NCBI GenBank assembly: GCA_004431415.1
Contig: QPMI01000049.1
Span: forward strand, 279,245-343,244
Direction of reading: 5' to 3'
Length of the DNA: 64,000 nucleotides
DNA from: Cyanophora paradoxa
Taxonomy: Eukaryota; Glaucocystophyceae; Cyanophorales; Cyanophoraceae
This document shows positions 1-12,700 of this stretch, piece after piece. The notes beneath the pieces are model-generated. The model saw nothing but the letters and a program-made list of their open reading frames with translations, was not told the origin of the DNA and searched no databases. The first letter of the stretch is position 1; every line of letters begins with the position of its first letter. Position numbers and translations under genes: made by a program.

Positions 1-2647
1 ACGTGCACTGATCCCCGGGCCACCCCCTCCCCACTGGGCCACCCCCACCCCCTCTTCCCCCCTCTTTAATTTCCCCCGGCGTGGGTCCCGCCGGGGCCCA
101 CGGCCAGCTGTAGCTACAGCTCAGTGACTAGTACTTCCCCGAGTCCACCCGACCTTCAATTTAAGGCTTCACAGCTCTACGGGCCACGCACTGCGGCAGG
201 GGCCAGACCCTGATCTCGAGCTCGAGCTCGAGGGCCCCTGGCCTGTTGCAATTGTGCATGCCAAATCAAACTTTTGAAATCAAGTTGCCATCATGGCATG
301 CCATGATGACCATGACCAGCTGTCCCTTGAAGGAGTTGGATCCGACGATCCCCCGGGCCCCGGGTCCCAGCCTGGCCGCCGCACTGCGGCAGTGGCCGGG
401 CCACCTGCACGGCCATGGCCACCATCATCAGCCTGACACCACGCGTACGTACGCACTGGGGCCACTGGGCCAGGCCATGGGACCTATAGCTACAAGGCTG
501 GCCCTCGGCCCGGCGGAAAACCATGGCTCCCCCACTCAGGCGAACCTCCCATATTGAGCGACCCATGGCCGGCACCTAGCTAGCACCCTCGGCTAGATAG
601 ATGACCGGTCGGAAGGGCACGTCACGTAGAACATTGATACATGTGCCGTGGTGTATCAATGCGACGTCCACTTTTGCAAAAAAAAATGGCCCTCGGCCCG
701 GCGGGTCAGCTGCCGAGTCAGTGCCGACGTCTTCTAGCGGGAGTAGACTAGAGGCTGTGGCCGGCAATTCACCAAAATAAAAAGACGTCTTCTAGGCTGT
801 TCTAGCCGCTGAGCGCTAGAATCGGCCTTGGGGAAAGGAGAGGCCCTTAGGTCTGTGCCTGTCCTGTCCGGGATTTCAAACTGCGATTCAGGGCAAAATT
901 TTTGGACCTAGGTACCCGTTTTCGACCCTGGGGAGCACGATGGCCGAGGCGGTTTTCCTATGAGAGGTCTCTAATGGGCAGTAACAGCACCTCGAAAAGC
1001 ACAGAAAAGCATTTTCCCGGAAAAAAGGAGAAAGCGCAAATCACATTGGTCGTCCGAGTCGAATTTTGAAAATTATTATTTTTAAGAGACCGCACCCCAT
1101 TCGCTAGGAAATAGTTTCCAAATTAACGGAGCGCCACGTGGCCGGCCAGCAAATTTGTATGAGTCAGAGTCGTTGTGTGCCACGAGGTGGGATTTAAATA
1201 TACTTGATGCGTTAGTTGAAAGATTATCAAAATAAACAATTTAGACAGAGCCTTATTACTGCGAATTACATTCAAATGATTCATAGCTTATTATTAACCA
1301 CCTCCAAAAAGCGCCGAAAGTCGTTTTCATTCAGCTGAGACGACCATGGCCAATGGGCCCCTCGGGGCCTGTGCTCGGTACAACTGCGGCCGATTGGGCC
1401 CCGCATCGATATCTGTACCCTTGCAGCACAATTCTGTACCCTCTCACTTGCCGAGTGGACCCCCCTATTTCTCCTCCCTCCTCCCCCGTAACCGCGCGCG
1501 GTTGCGGGCCCCCGTTTAAAAACAAAGACCTGCCACCATCACGCCTTGAAGCCCCAAGACCCAAGGCCACTCCTGCTCCGCAGGGACTCGCTTGTTCGAA
1601 GAGCTCGAGGATCGGACTCCTCGACGAGGAGCGGCTCAGGAGCCTCGAGCTCGGAGATCGAGGCGAGAACTTTTGAAGAGGCAGCCTCAGGCAGGACGTC
1701 GCCGCGCGGTCGAGGCGGGCCGGGGCCCGGGGCCCGGGGGCCGGGGAATTAATTATAACGACTCGGCGAATTCGAATGGCTCGAGCTCGCAAATGTGGGC
1801 TTTTTTTTAGATTGCCCATTGCCCCGCGGCCGTCGACGTACTACGGTACTGTCAGTGTACGTATACGCGTTGCGCCAACTTGCGCGGCCCGGCGGCCCGC
1901 GGCCGGGCGCGGGGCGCGCCGCGGCGGCGCGCGCCGTCCAGTGTGCGGGACGCACCGATCGCGCGAATTAGCCTAGTAGAGTGGAAGGACGAGAATGCAA
2001 ATTGAGCAGTTACGTACGCGTGTACGCCGACTATACGGCGGGTTCTGACTCTAACTTCCGAAAAAAAGTTCTGAGGAGGTCATGATCAGCAAATATATAT
2101 GGGGATTTCGGGAAGGGCACCTGCGGCGGCAGTGCGGCCCCGGCGCCGCGGCGGCAGGCCCCAATTTGGCCCCCAAACTTTAGGAACTTCGCCGAGTCGG
2201 AAAAAGACAGGGGATCGGAAGTGAATTTTCCCTTCAGCTTCCGAAGTTCCCCCAGCCTGGGGCCCAGTCTCCGGGGCCCCACTGGCAGCTGCAGGCCCCC
2301 AGCTGCAGGCTGCAGCCTGCGCATACAGTACTAAGCTGAGTATGCATGCAAGCGCAGGCTCACAGGCTAGAGTCACAGCGCAGCTAGTTCAAGTTCGCAA
2401 GCTTGGCCCCAGTGGCTCAAGTTCGCCCACTGTGCACAGTCACTGACTCCTGACACTGAGCCATGTGACTCGAGTGAGTGTGCAGCCTGCGCAGCTGCGC
2501 AGCCTGCGCATGCGCGCGGCGGCGGCGCCGGCGCGGCGCCGTTTCGTGGGGCCAAACGGCCGCGGCCGCGGCCGCACCGGGTACCGAGTACTACCGACCG
2601 GGCCGCTGGCCCGCGCTGGGTCAGCTCACATCGATATTACGACGATA
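1..2647. other. GC-rich intergenic region, no gene seen
   Basis: I see no supportable gene. Open frames on both strands are low-complexity and arise from high GC. The stretch holds many short palindromes (runs of ctcgag near 220, gtacgtac near 430, gagctcgag near 1600) and an AT-richer island at about 1050-1320. Promoter or UTR sequence of a gene to the left cannot be excluded. Confidence 0.5.
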
Positions 2648-2869
2648 TACCGTAAAACACTTAAGTAATGCGCCGGTAAGTAATGCGTTTTTGGACCCGG
2701 ACCCCCAGTACGGTTAATTATGCGCCCCCGAATTAATGCGTTTTGTGTCTTCTGGCAGCGATATTAATGCGCCCCCAAATTAATGCGTTTTGTCAGCGGA
2801 AAACGCATTATTTCGGGACCGCATTACTTATATAATTAAGTGCCCGCATTACTTAAGTGTTTTACGGTA
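2648..2869. mobile_element. Short TIR element (MITE-like), 222 bases
   Basis: The left end TACCGTAAAACACTTAAGTA is the reverse complement of the right end, and the match continues for about 25 bases into ATGCG. Inside, a motif of the form GCGCCCCC-AATTAATGCGTTTTG occurs twice in direct orientation and an inverted GCATTACTTA occurs near the right end. There is no coding capacity. A non-autonomous DNA transposon (MITE) is the natural reading. No clear target-site duplication is visible. The terminal TACCG...CGGTA is shared with the two elements at 3851 and 4253. Confidence 0.75.
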
Positions 2870-3850
2870 TCATATATACCTATGCAGCGGTGCCACCGTG
2901 CCAGCGGCTATGCTAGCCTAGTAGACATTGCTAGTATACTAGTACCGTAGTACTACGGTAGTAGAGTCTAAGTAGACTACTAGCCTAGTAGTAGTAGCTA
3001 TAGTACTAGTACGTCGTCAATGACTCGTCAATGAGTCGTCATCATCGCGAGCTCGAGCACAGCTCGTTTTTTTTACCGGTCGACCCGACAGTGGGGCCGA
3101 CACGGCCAAATATCCGGTTTCGTTAAATTCCCCTCGGGTTTTCGCAATTCGGAATTCCCCGGCTTTAGGCTTTAGCTAGTGCAATCTACCCGGTAGCATG
3201 CCGGCTACCCTTGCCCATACAACGGGCATGTCGAGTCGATTAGGAAAAACAACGAGCTGTGAGCTAGCTATAGAGTTTCCAACTGTCCAAAGTTTCCATT
3301 GTATGTGAATGGCCTGGCCAGCATGCATACCCCGGTCCCCGGGCCCCGGGGCCGGGCCCGGGGGGCCCCGGGCCGGCCGCCGAGTCGGCGCCGACCCGGC
3401 GCCGGCCGCGCCGCCCGCTGCAGCTGCCAGCTGGGGCCGCCGGCGCCCGGCGCCCGCCGCCCGGCGCCCGCCCGGGGGCCCGGCCGGGCCGCGCCCCGGG
3501 GCCCTGACCGTGCCGGCGCCCGAAAAGGCCCCGATTCCCCCGGGGGGCCCGAATCGCGAATCCCCGACGGCGCCCGATCGCGAATCGGGATTCGCGAATC
3601 GCGATTCGCGATTCGCGATCGCAACTTCAAAGGCTTAAGCTTCGCAAGCGGCCGCGCTCTAGATCTATATATAGTATCGGTATATCGCGGCGTACGTACT
3701 GTAAACGTAGAAATTTTCGTCGAGACTTGATTTCGACAAAACCTGAAAATCGTGACGAAAATATGATTCGACAGCATCATATTTTCGTCAGCCCCGCGAA
3801 TCCTCCATTGACGTGTTACATGTACAAAATTTCAGTTCAAGATTATCAAA
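2870..3850. other. Intergenic, GC block with palindromes
   Basis: No gene is supported. 2930-3020 is rich in CTAGTA and GTACTAG palindromes. 3330-3520 is almost pure G and C. 3545-3625 repeats gcgaatcgcgattcgcg. The open frames across the GC block have no recognisable protein features. Confidence 0.5.
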
Positions 3851-4116
3851 TACCGTGTGGCACTATAATACCGCGCCCACTTAATTACCGCGGTACCAAA
3901 TTACCGCGTCGAGAATTTGGTAAAACGCGGTAATTTGGTACCGCGGTAATTCGCTGCTGAGACGTCCCCCCATACAGTACCCCCCCGAATAACCGCCCCA
4001 TACAAGCCTCAAGTTTTTTAAAACGCGGTGATTTGGTACCGCGGTATTTTGGCCACCCTCGGGCCGGAGTTTCTAACGCGGTAATTTATGCCGCGGTAAT
4101 TTAGTGCCACACGGTA
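3851..4116 (+). mobile_element. MITE-like element, copy A (266 bases)
   Basis: The element begins TACCGTGTGGCACTA and ends with its reverse complement TAGTGCCACACGGTA. The interior is built from repeated TACCGCGG and AATTACCGCG boxes, which are themselves palindromic. It has no coding capacity. The second copy at 4253-4518 has exactly the same length, lies in the opposite orientation and is nearly identical by eye. TIRs, fixed length and two copies support a non-autonomous DNA transposon. Confidence 0.82.
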
Positions 4117-4252
4117 TTCGTCAAAGCGCTAGCGCTGGTCTGACGAATATAGACGAAATAAAGACGCTGTCGAAGCTTAAGATTCCTACGTTTACAGTAC
4201 GTACTACCACTGTCTACCAGGTACGCGTACGGTGCGGCGTACCGCGGCGTAC

Positions 4253-4518
4253 TACCGTGTGGCACTAAATTACCGCGGCATAAATTACCGCGGTAAAAAC
4301 TCCGGCCCGAGGGTGGCCAAAATACCGCGGTACCAAATTACCGCGTTTTAAAAAACTTGAGGCTTGTATGGGGAGGTAATTGTGGGGGGTACTGTATGGA
4401 GCGAATTGGCTGCAGCATATTACCGCGGTACCAAATTACCGCGTTTTAACAAATTCTCGGCGCGGTAATTTGGTACCGCGGTAATTAAGTGGGCGCGGTA
4501 TTATAGTGCCACACGGTA
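4253..4518 (-). mobile_element. MITE-like element, copy B, inverted relative to A
   Basis: This is the reverse complement of the element at 3851-4116: same length (266 bases), same 15-base terminal inverted repeats, same order of TACCGCGG boxes. The two differ by scattered substitutions and a diverged short central segment. Together with copy A and a 136-base spacer it makes a large inverted repeat that could fold into a cruciform or a long hairpin transcript. Confidence 0.82.
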
Positions 4519-5196
4519 CGGTACGCCCGGCGGCCGTAGGCCCGTAGTACGGTACCAGCGTTACGGCGGCGGCGTACCGCGGTCCGCGGCCGCTACCGCC
4601 GGGCCGGCGCCGGCGCCGGGCCGGCGCCGGCGGTACCAATTAATTGCAACGTTAAAACGGCCGTACCGGTTAATTACTGGCCAGTATAACGATCGCGAAC
4701 TCTGCGGAGTCTGCGACTCTGCGCGCAATTTAGATATCGATTGCAAGCTGGCGTACCGTAGTACGCATTGCTGTTACTAATTATAAGTTGACCGTCGGAC
4801 CGGACTCGGACGTTCAAACGTGATCCGCCGCCGGACCGCCGGGGCCCGGCCCGCCCGGGGCGCCGGGGGCGGTCACCGGTGCTTCGCCGAGCTCGACTCC
4901 GAGTCGACGACTCGACGTCGAAGACTGTCGAAGCCCGGGCGGCCGCATGCGCGCAGCGCAGCACAGCCGACTCGGCGAGCTCGAGGCCGCATGCGCGCAG
5001 CGCAGCGCAGCGCAGCAGCAGATGTGTACGTGTCCCAGCCTCAGGACCTGCAGCCGGCAGCCGTCCAGCGCTGTCAGGCCACGCACGGCGCGGGCGCGCG
5101 CCGCTCTAAATCGTAGGACGAAGCTGCAATTGTAGATCATTTGCAGCGCCCCCCGAGGCCTCCGGCCCGCCCCCCGTCCCCCGCCCCCGCCCCAGA
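4519..5196. other. Upstream region of the cyclase gene
   Basis: No gene is seen. Repeats of gccggcgccg lie at 4600-4630, and a CATGCGCGCAGCGCAGC unit occurs twice (4946 and 4991). This stretch probably contains the promoter and 5' UTR of the gene starting at 5197, but no TATA box or other core element stands out. Confidence 0.4.
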
Positions 5197-8100
5197 ATGG
5201 CCCTCGAGCCTGCGGCGGTCGCTGGCTTCGCGGGGCTCGCGGCCGAGGCGTGGGCGGGGGGCGCTGCGCCCAAGGAGCCCGCCGCCTCTGACATGGAGAT
5301 CGCGCGCCTTGAGCTGGCGGCGCTCTCGACGGCTCCCCGCAGCATCGCCTACTCGCACCCGGCGATCGACCCGGCCCCGAGCGGCAGCCCCAGCGCGCGG
5401 CCCCGCCGCGGCACGCGCGCTGGCTCGCCCGGCCCCTCCCCCGCCGCGCACTCGGCCCCGCAGCCGCGCCTCTCCATCCGCGCGTCGTTCCGGGCCCGCC
5501 CCGAGGGCCCCGGGCTGTCCGCCGCACTCCCCTTCCTCCCCTCCGCCCTCCTCTCCTCGCTGCCCGGCCTCGCCCAGCTCGCCAGGGCCGCCCAGGGCGA
5601 GCGCGCCACCTCCGCCGCCTTCGAGGGCGCCGTCCTCCTCGTCGACGTGAGCCGTACCCCCCCTCTCCTCCCCCCCCTCGCAAGGGGTCCCCTCTCTCAC
5701 TCACTCCGCCGCCCTGGCGGGATACCCAGGTGAAGAACTTCTCCTCCCTGGCCCGGTCCCTCGTCTCGGCCCCAGACCGGGTACCCCGCTTCCTGCCCCT
5801 CTCCCGCACACGTACATGTACCCCTCCTCTGAGCTTGAGTGCGCAGCTGACGGCGACGCTGAGGCGTTACTTTTCCATACTCGTCGCCTGCTTCCACGTC
5901 CACGGCGCCGAGGCGGGCCCCGCACTTTCAGATCAGATCAGATCAGATCGGATCAGATCTGACCTGACCTGATCTGATCGCGCAGGTGTTGCAGTACGGA
6001 GGGGACGCCGTCCTGGCGTTTGTGCCCTGCCGCGCGGGGCGGCCCCTCGGGGCCGCCGCCGCCGCCGCCGTCCGCGCCGCCATCGAAGTCCGCGCCATCG
6101 CGTTCGAATCCGACGGGTTCCGTTTGGAGGCCCACCAGGGCATCGGTACGCCTTCCCAAAAAATTCAAACCGACTCTACCGGTACCCCCCGAGCGTCTCT
6201 TGTTCGCAGGCGTGGGGCAGGTGGACCAGTACCTCCTCCTAGCAGCCTCGGGCAAGGCGGCCACGCTCGTGTACGCCGGCGACGCCGTCGCGCAGGGTGC
6301 AGTACCCCCCTGAGACCGACCGCCCCCCCCCCCAAAAAAACCGCCTCTCACCGGTACTCCGCGCCGCCGCAGCGTGCGAGGCGCAGGCGCTCTCCCGGGG
6401 TACCGAGGTCCTCCTGTCCCCGGAGGCCTCTACCCTCGTCCAGGGGATCTTCCCCGTCGAGCCGGTGTACCCCCAAGAGAGGCCGGATGGCTTCGCGGGG
6501 GCGGCCGCCCCGCCGGCGCGGACCGCGCATCGGCTGGATCCCGCCGCTTTCCAGGGCGCCGCCTCAGGCTCTTGGGTGCGGGAGCTCGAGCTTGAGCTTG
6601 ATCATGAACTCAGGATCGCCGTTTTCTCTCCCGCGCCGATCTGATTGTTCGAATTCGCAGGCCGCCCGTCGCTCTAGATCTGGCTCGGGGAAGATGCCTC
6701 TCACCCTCACGAACCCTTGCTCGTGCGGGACGCCCCTTCCCGCCGGGGAGCGCCCCCCGGCGGCCCGCTTCCCCGCCCTCGTCCCCTACTCCGACGTGCT
6801 CCTCGCTCTCGCCCCGGGTACGTATACGTGCGCGCGCGCGCGCGCGCGACCCCGCGGCCGTTCCTTCGCTCTTCGCTCTGGATCGATTCGGAGCCGTCCA
6901 GGAGCGGCGGCGTGGGGTACAGCCGATGTGGGGGCCGTTCGTCCGGCCTTTGTCGTCTTCGGTACGGCCCGCGCCGCCCCGCGCTCGCCCCTCACTGACG
7001 CAGCGGGTCACACGCGCGCGCGCGCGCGCTCGGCAGCCGCCTTCCCGTGAGTCCCGCCCCCCCCTCCCCCACCGCACTTCGTTCGCCCTGGAACCCGCTT
7101 CGTTCGCAGGGAGCTGGACCTCTCGCGGCTCCAGCGGCTGGCCCAGCGGCTCGGCGGCTCGGGCTCCGACGGGGCCCTCGAGCGGAAGCAGGCCACCGCC
7201 CGCCACGCCGCCCGCTTTGGGCAGGCGCGCGCGCCCCGCTAAGATTCGATCCTTGGAGATTCGAATTCGAGCTAATTTTGATTTGCCCCGCGCGGATTCG
7301 AGCGCAGGTCGCGAGGGCGGTCCACCGCCTCGCCGCCGAGTGGGGCGGCCACTGCAACAAGGCGAGACTAGATCTCCAAGATTCGATCCGATTCGATCCG
7401 GATTTGATCCGAGGCGTCGTCCCTCAGGTCTTCGCTGACGAGAAGGGAGCGTCCGCGCTCCTGGGCTTTGGGGTCGCCGGCTCGAGCCACGAGGACGGTG
7501 CGGGGATGCCGCCCGCGCATGCGCATGCGCAGCGAGACGGGAGCCTCAGAATATCTGAGATCTAGAGGGCGTGCCGTGCGCGGGGTACAGACGCGGAGCG
7601 CGCGGTGCGGGCCGCGCTGGCGCTGCAGCACTGGTTCGCCGAGGGGCGCGCCCCCTTCGCCTGCGGCGTGCGTACCCCCCTCTTTGATTAATTTTTCTCG
7701 GGCCTCTCCGCCGAGCCCCTGCTTCGTTCGCAGGTGGCGGGGGGTAGGGTCTTCGCGGGCGCTCTCGGCTCCGAGTGCCGCCAGGAGTTCGGCATGATCG
7801 GCGACGCGGTACCCCCGCCTCGTCTTCCCCCCCCCTTATCTTACGCTTCGCCCGCGCCGGGTACCCCCCAGGTGATCCTGGCGTCTCGTCTGATGTGCGC
7901 GGCTCGGGGCGAGGAGGAAGCCGGCAAGGCCACGGTTCGCTCCAACGCGCGGGGACGGACGGCTATAAATAGGCTAGGGGGGAGGGGGGGGGGTTTCAGC
8001 CACCTCCCGCGGAGGCGGCTCGCACGCTCGTAAGCCTGCAACTCAGAGGGGATATGCGCTGCCGTGTCTAGATCTGCCCGCGGCCTCCCCCAGAGCGGAA

Positions 8101-9666
8101 CCCGCCGCACAGCTACGCCTAGCCTGAAACGAAGACGTCTGGTTTGATGTTTATCGCTGCGGCGCGGCCGGGCGGGCAGGCGGCGCAGCGGACGCTGTGC
8201 GATGAGGCCGTCCGCGAGGCGGTCCTCTCCCTCGCCGCCTCCCGCGGTCCGTCCCGCCCCGCCCCGCCCCGCCCCGCCCCCCCCTCAAAATTCCGCCCCG
8301 CCCCGGCACGGACTCTCTACTGAGATCTAGAGCTGTTCCTCGAGAGAGGCCCGCCCCGAACCCTCGAGCTTAAGTTTGAGGCGCCATATCTGAAACTAAG
8401 CAACATTTAAAACATTTAATTGAGCTCAGCACTCCGCCCCGCTCGGACTCTCTCCTGAGAGTCCGTGAGAGGGCGTGCCGGTTTTCGCTCTGATTCGCCG
8501 CGCGCCGGCGCGCCCTCCGCAGGGCGGCGGCCGACGGTCGCCTTCGACGCGCTGGCGCCCGTCACGTGCAAGGGCTTCCCCCACCCCCTCCACGTGCGCG
8601 CGCCCGCTCACCCGAGCCCCGCCCGCTATGTTTGGCTTCGTTCGCAACCCGCGGTCGCCCGGCCGGCGGCCGCGGCCCGCCTCTCTGATCGCGGGCCGGG
8701 CGGGGGTACCGGTAGGTCTTTTGCCCGCGGGAGCGGGGCGAGGGCGAGGGGGCGACGGCTTCGGAGGCGGACACGGCGAGCGACTCGGGCGCCGGCACGG
8801 GCCCCCGCCCCCCTCGGGCGCCGGCGCAGGCCGCCTCGGCCGCCTCTCCCGATCCGGACCGCGAGGCGCCGCGCACGCCAAAGACTCCCAAGACGCCGCG
8901 CTCGCCCTTGGGCGCGGGGGCGGCCGGCGCCGGCCGCGACTGCGACCCCGCGCCGCCTTCTCCGCCTCCGTGTCGGCCAAGGGCGGCTGCTTCGGGTTCA
9001 GGTTCAGCTTCCGCCGGCTGGGCCTGCACGCTCCCGCCCTCGTCGGCGCGCCCGGCCCCGTCTCATTGTCGAAGCTCCTCATCGATTCGCTTTCTAAGTA
9101 GCCTCGCAGGGCGGCGGGACGAGGTGGCGGCGGCGCGGCGGGCGCTGGCGGGCGCCGCGGCGGCGCGGCGCGGCCTCACGGTGGTCGTCGAGGCAGAGGC
9201 CGGGCTCGGTCCGCGCCCGGCCCCACCCGGCGGCCGCCCCTATAATAACTTCCTGTTTGAATTCACGGCTTGAACTGACTGACACGGCCTGATCCCTCCG
9301 CCGGCTTCGAATTCGATCCGCGGCAGGCAAGACCGCTCTGCTACAGGCGCGCCCGGCCCGGACCAACTCCCGCGCCCCGCGCCCCTCGCCGATCGCGACT
9401 GTCTGACCGGCGGCGCCGCCCGCCCGCCCGCCCGGCGCGCGCAGGAGGTGCAGCGGGAGTGCTTCCAGCGGGGGGTCACAGTCCTGCGCACCGCAGCCGA
9501 GGCGACCGAGGTAGGAACAAAACGAAACACGATTGCTGCTCGGCTCTGGATCTAGATCTGTCGGACCGTTAACGCGGAGGATCGATGTCGCACTCGCTCT
9601 AGATCCGAGCTCTAGATCTTAAGGCCTCGCCCCGCGCGCTTCCTCCTGGGTCCGACGGTCCCCGCG

Positions 9667-9704
<38 letters not shown>

Positions 9705-12700
9705 CCTGCACTAGGTATTCCTGGTCGCGCCTCGAATTCCTCCCAATCGATTTCCGGTGCGCAGGAGGCGACGCCGTTCTGGGCGCTGCGCCGCCTCGTC
9801 CGCTCCATCGCCGACGCCTCCAGGTGCCGCCCCGCCCCCCTTCTTTTCAGCTTGCTCTCAGCCGGACCGCCCCTTCCCCTCTTCTCCCCTGCAGCCGGGA
9901 CGCGTTCTGCGGGCGGCTGGAGGGGCGCGGACTGCTCTCCCGCGACGACGCCTCCGAGCTCTGGTCCGGTCTCTTTGACGAGGTGCGCCCCGATCCGAGC
10001 GCGGCGGTTCTCTGGTCTATAATTAGCCATGGGAAGGGTGTGCGAGTGGACGGATTGGATTAGAACGCGGGTGCTAGAGCTGGGACGGGTCCTAGAATTA
10101 GAATCAGCTGATTCAAATTAGAATTAGATTGGATTGAAATGCGGAGGGGGGCCTGGATCGGCCCTGCATCGGGGAGGAAAGTCCCCCACCCGGCCCAGCC
10201 TGCCCCGCGCCGGCCCGGCCGCGGCCGTCGGTCCGGTCGTGAACGCCGGGCGCGTCCCGCCGCGCAGGCGAAGAGCACTGCGGACTCTGAATCGGCGACC
10301 GACGCCGACGCCGCCGACGGCCGCGGCCGCGAGGTGCGTCGTCGCTCCGCGGGCGCCCCTCCGTGCGGAAGGAAGCTTAAGGAAGGGGTTCGATCGGCCT
10401 CGCCTCGTACCTGGCCTCGTACCTGCGTGCGCCAGCCGCCCGGGACGGTTAGAGTTGATAAAGGACACCCAGTGCAAGCAAGTCTTCGCGCCTCGAGGTC
10501 GAAAGATAGAAGGCCGCCGCTCCGCCCAGGAGCCCGCCTCGCGCTACGCGTCCTCAGTGACCGCCACCCCCCATAAGGCCCTCAACCCTTATCTCCGCCG
10601 CTCCGCGCGGAAGGAAGGAAGGGGTTCGATCGGCCTCGCGCAGCCCCAGCCGCGGCCGCAGTTGCCTCGAGCTCCGCCTACGGAGGAGGACGACGAGCCC
10701 GACCTGCCCGGCGGGCGCTTTGAGTTCGGCCGCCGCGGCAGCTACGAGGGCCGGCCCCGCCGCCTCTCCGCCTCCAGGCACTCCCTCCCCCCCTCCCCCC
10801 TTCACCTCCCCCCCCGTCTTACCCCGTACCCCCAGCTCGGCGTCGCACGAGAGCGGGGTGCTGGCCCCCGTCACGCGCATCCTCGGGCAGCTCGTGCGCC
10901 TCTCATTCGATCGATCCCGATCGCAATCGCGTTCGATCCCGAAAACGGCGACGCCGGCAGGTCCGAGCGCTCGAGGCGGAGCGGGCCCACGCGCCCGTCG
11001 GGGACCCGGACCCGCCGGAGGGCCGCGAGGGCCGCCCGCGCTCCCTCGAGCTCTGCCCCCCCGCCGCCGTGCGCCGTACCCCCCTCTGAGCCCCCCCGTC
11101 TTCGAATTTGACTGAGGCGCGCGGGCTGCGAACGAAGGTCGCCGTCTTCTGCGAGGACGTCCAGTGGGTACGCCGATGTTTCGTTTTTGTCTCTACCCCC
11201 GGCCCCGTTCCCGGATGCGAAGCGAACGGACTGCGTTCCTGGCCAGCTCGACCCGTCCTCCTGGTTCGTCCTGCGGCAACTTCGCGACGCGTGCCCCCGC
11301 CTCGTGGTGCCGTACCCCACTTTGCACCTCTCTTTTCATCCGCTCTCCCAGTTCGCTTTTCTCACGAAGCTCTACCCCCAGCTGGTCTTCTCGCTCCGCA
11401 TCCAGCCCGAGCGGGAGCCTCCCGTGCACGTCCTCGTCTTGCTGGGGTACATCGCCGAGGTGCGCTGACCCCCCCCCCTCAACCCCCTCCTCCCCCCCCC
11501 TCTTCTCCCCTCCCCGCCCCTTCTGATCGGTGCAGGCGTCCTCGCCCCTGGACGCGGCCGGGGCCGACCACGACGTCGACGTGAGCCCCGCTTGGCTCAG
11601 CTCATCTGAGCTCATCTGAACCCGAGCAGGCCCCGGACTCCGGGCGTACGGGGGTGCAAACGTCGCCGCGCGATCCGGGGGCCGCCTCGGCGCAGGGGGT
11701 ATCGGGATCTTTCCTGCAGCTGGTCTCGGACGTCACGCCGCCCCCCACGAACCCGTTCACCAGCCCGACTCTGGGGGCGGCCCCCGCGCCGGACCACGGC
11801 CACCACCGCCCCGGCTCGCTCGCCCACATGCCCTCTCTGGATCTTGGGAGCGGCCGCGGCCGGCGGGCGGGGCCGGGCGGATCGGCCCCGCTCGTCCGGC
11901 TGGGCACCGACCCCCGGCGCCCCTTCGACGTACTCCACGTCCGCCTGGGGCCCCTGTCCCCCGCCGACTCGCTCGAGCTCCTCACGGTACCCCCCTCCTC
12001 TCATTCCCCCCCTCCCCCCCTTGACCTTCTTGAACCGACGCCGACGCTCGTCCCGGCAGAGCGTATCGAGCCGCGCCATGATCCAATGGAAGCAGGTCCG
12101 CGCGACCGGCCCCCCGGGGGGCCCAGCCCTCCGGAGTGTTCCGCGGCCGATCGGTCCTTTCCCCCCTCTCGTTCCCCCCCCCCCCCCCCCCCCCCCGCAG
12201 AGCGACGTGGACGTGGTGCTACAGAAGGCGGGCGGCGTACCCCTCTTCCTCGTCGAGATCGTCCGCGCCGCCTCCCAGGTGGGACCCGGCCCCCGGCCGC
12301 CGCTTCGAATCCAGGGCCGACCGGCCGGCTGATCTCGCGGCAGGCGGCTGGCGGGGGGCGGACGCGGCGCTCGAGCTCGATCCGGGCCTCCGTCGACGCC
12401 GACGTGCTCGTCCCCGACACGGTACCCCCCCTTCCCTCCCCCCCCTCCCCCCCCGCCGACGTTTGCCGGGGTACGTGTACAGGTCCAGCAGCTCCACCTG
12501 GCCAACTTCGACCGCCTTTCGCCCGGCGCCCAGCAGGTGCCCGTCCAGCCGGGGTGGGGGATGGGGGCGGGAGTCGGGAAGGGATGGATGCGCGTGGGCC
12601 GGGTTGCGCGCGGGCGGGCGCCGGCGGTCGCGCGCGGGGCCCACTGCCCAAGTTTTCAAGCTCCTCCTCCGCTCACTCTCCCGGCTCGCACTCCCGGGCG

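Noticed and set aside
4814-5809. 331-codon open frame on the minus strand, the longest in the left part
   Set aside because: It is antisense to the cyclase first exon, is almost only Arg, Gly, Ala and Pro, and is a GC-driven shadow.
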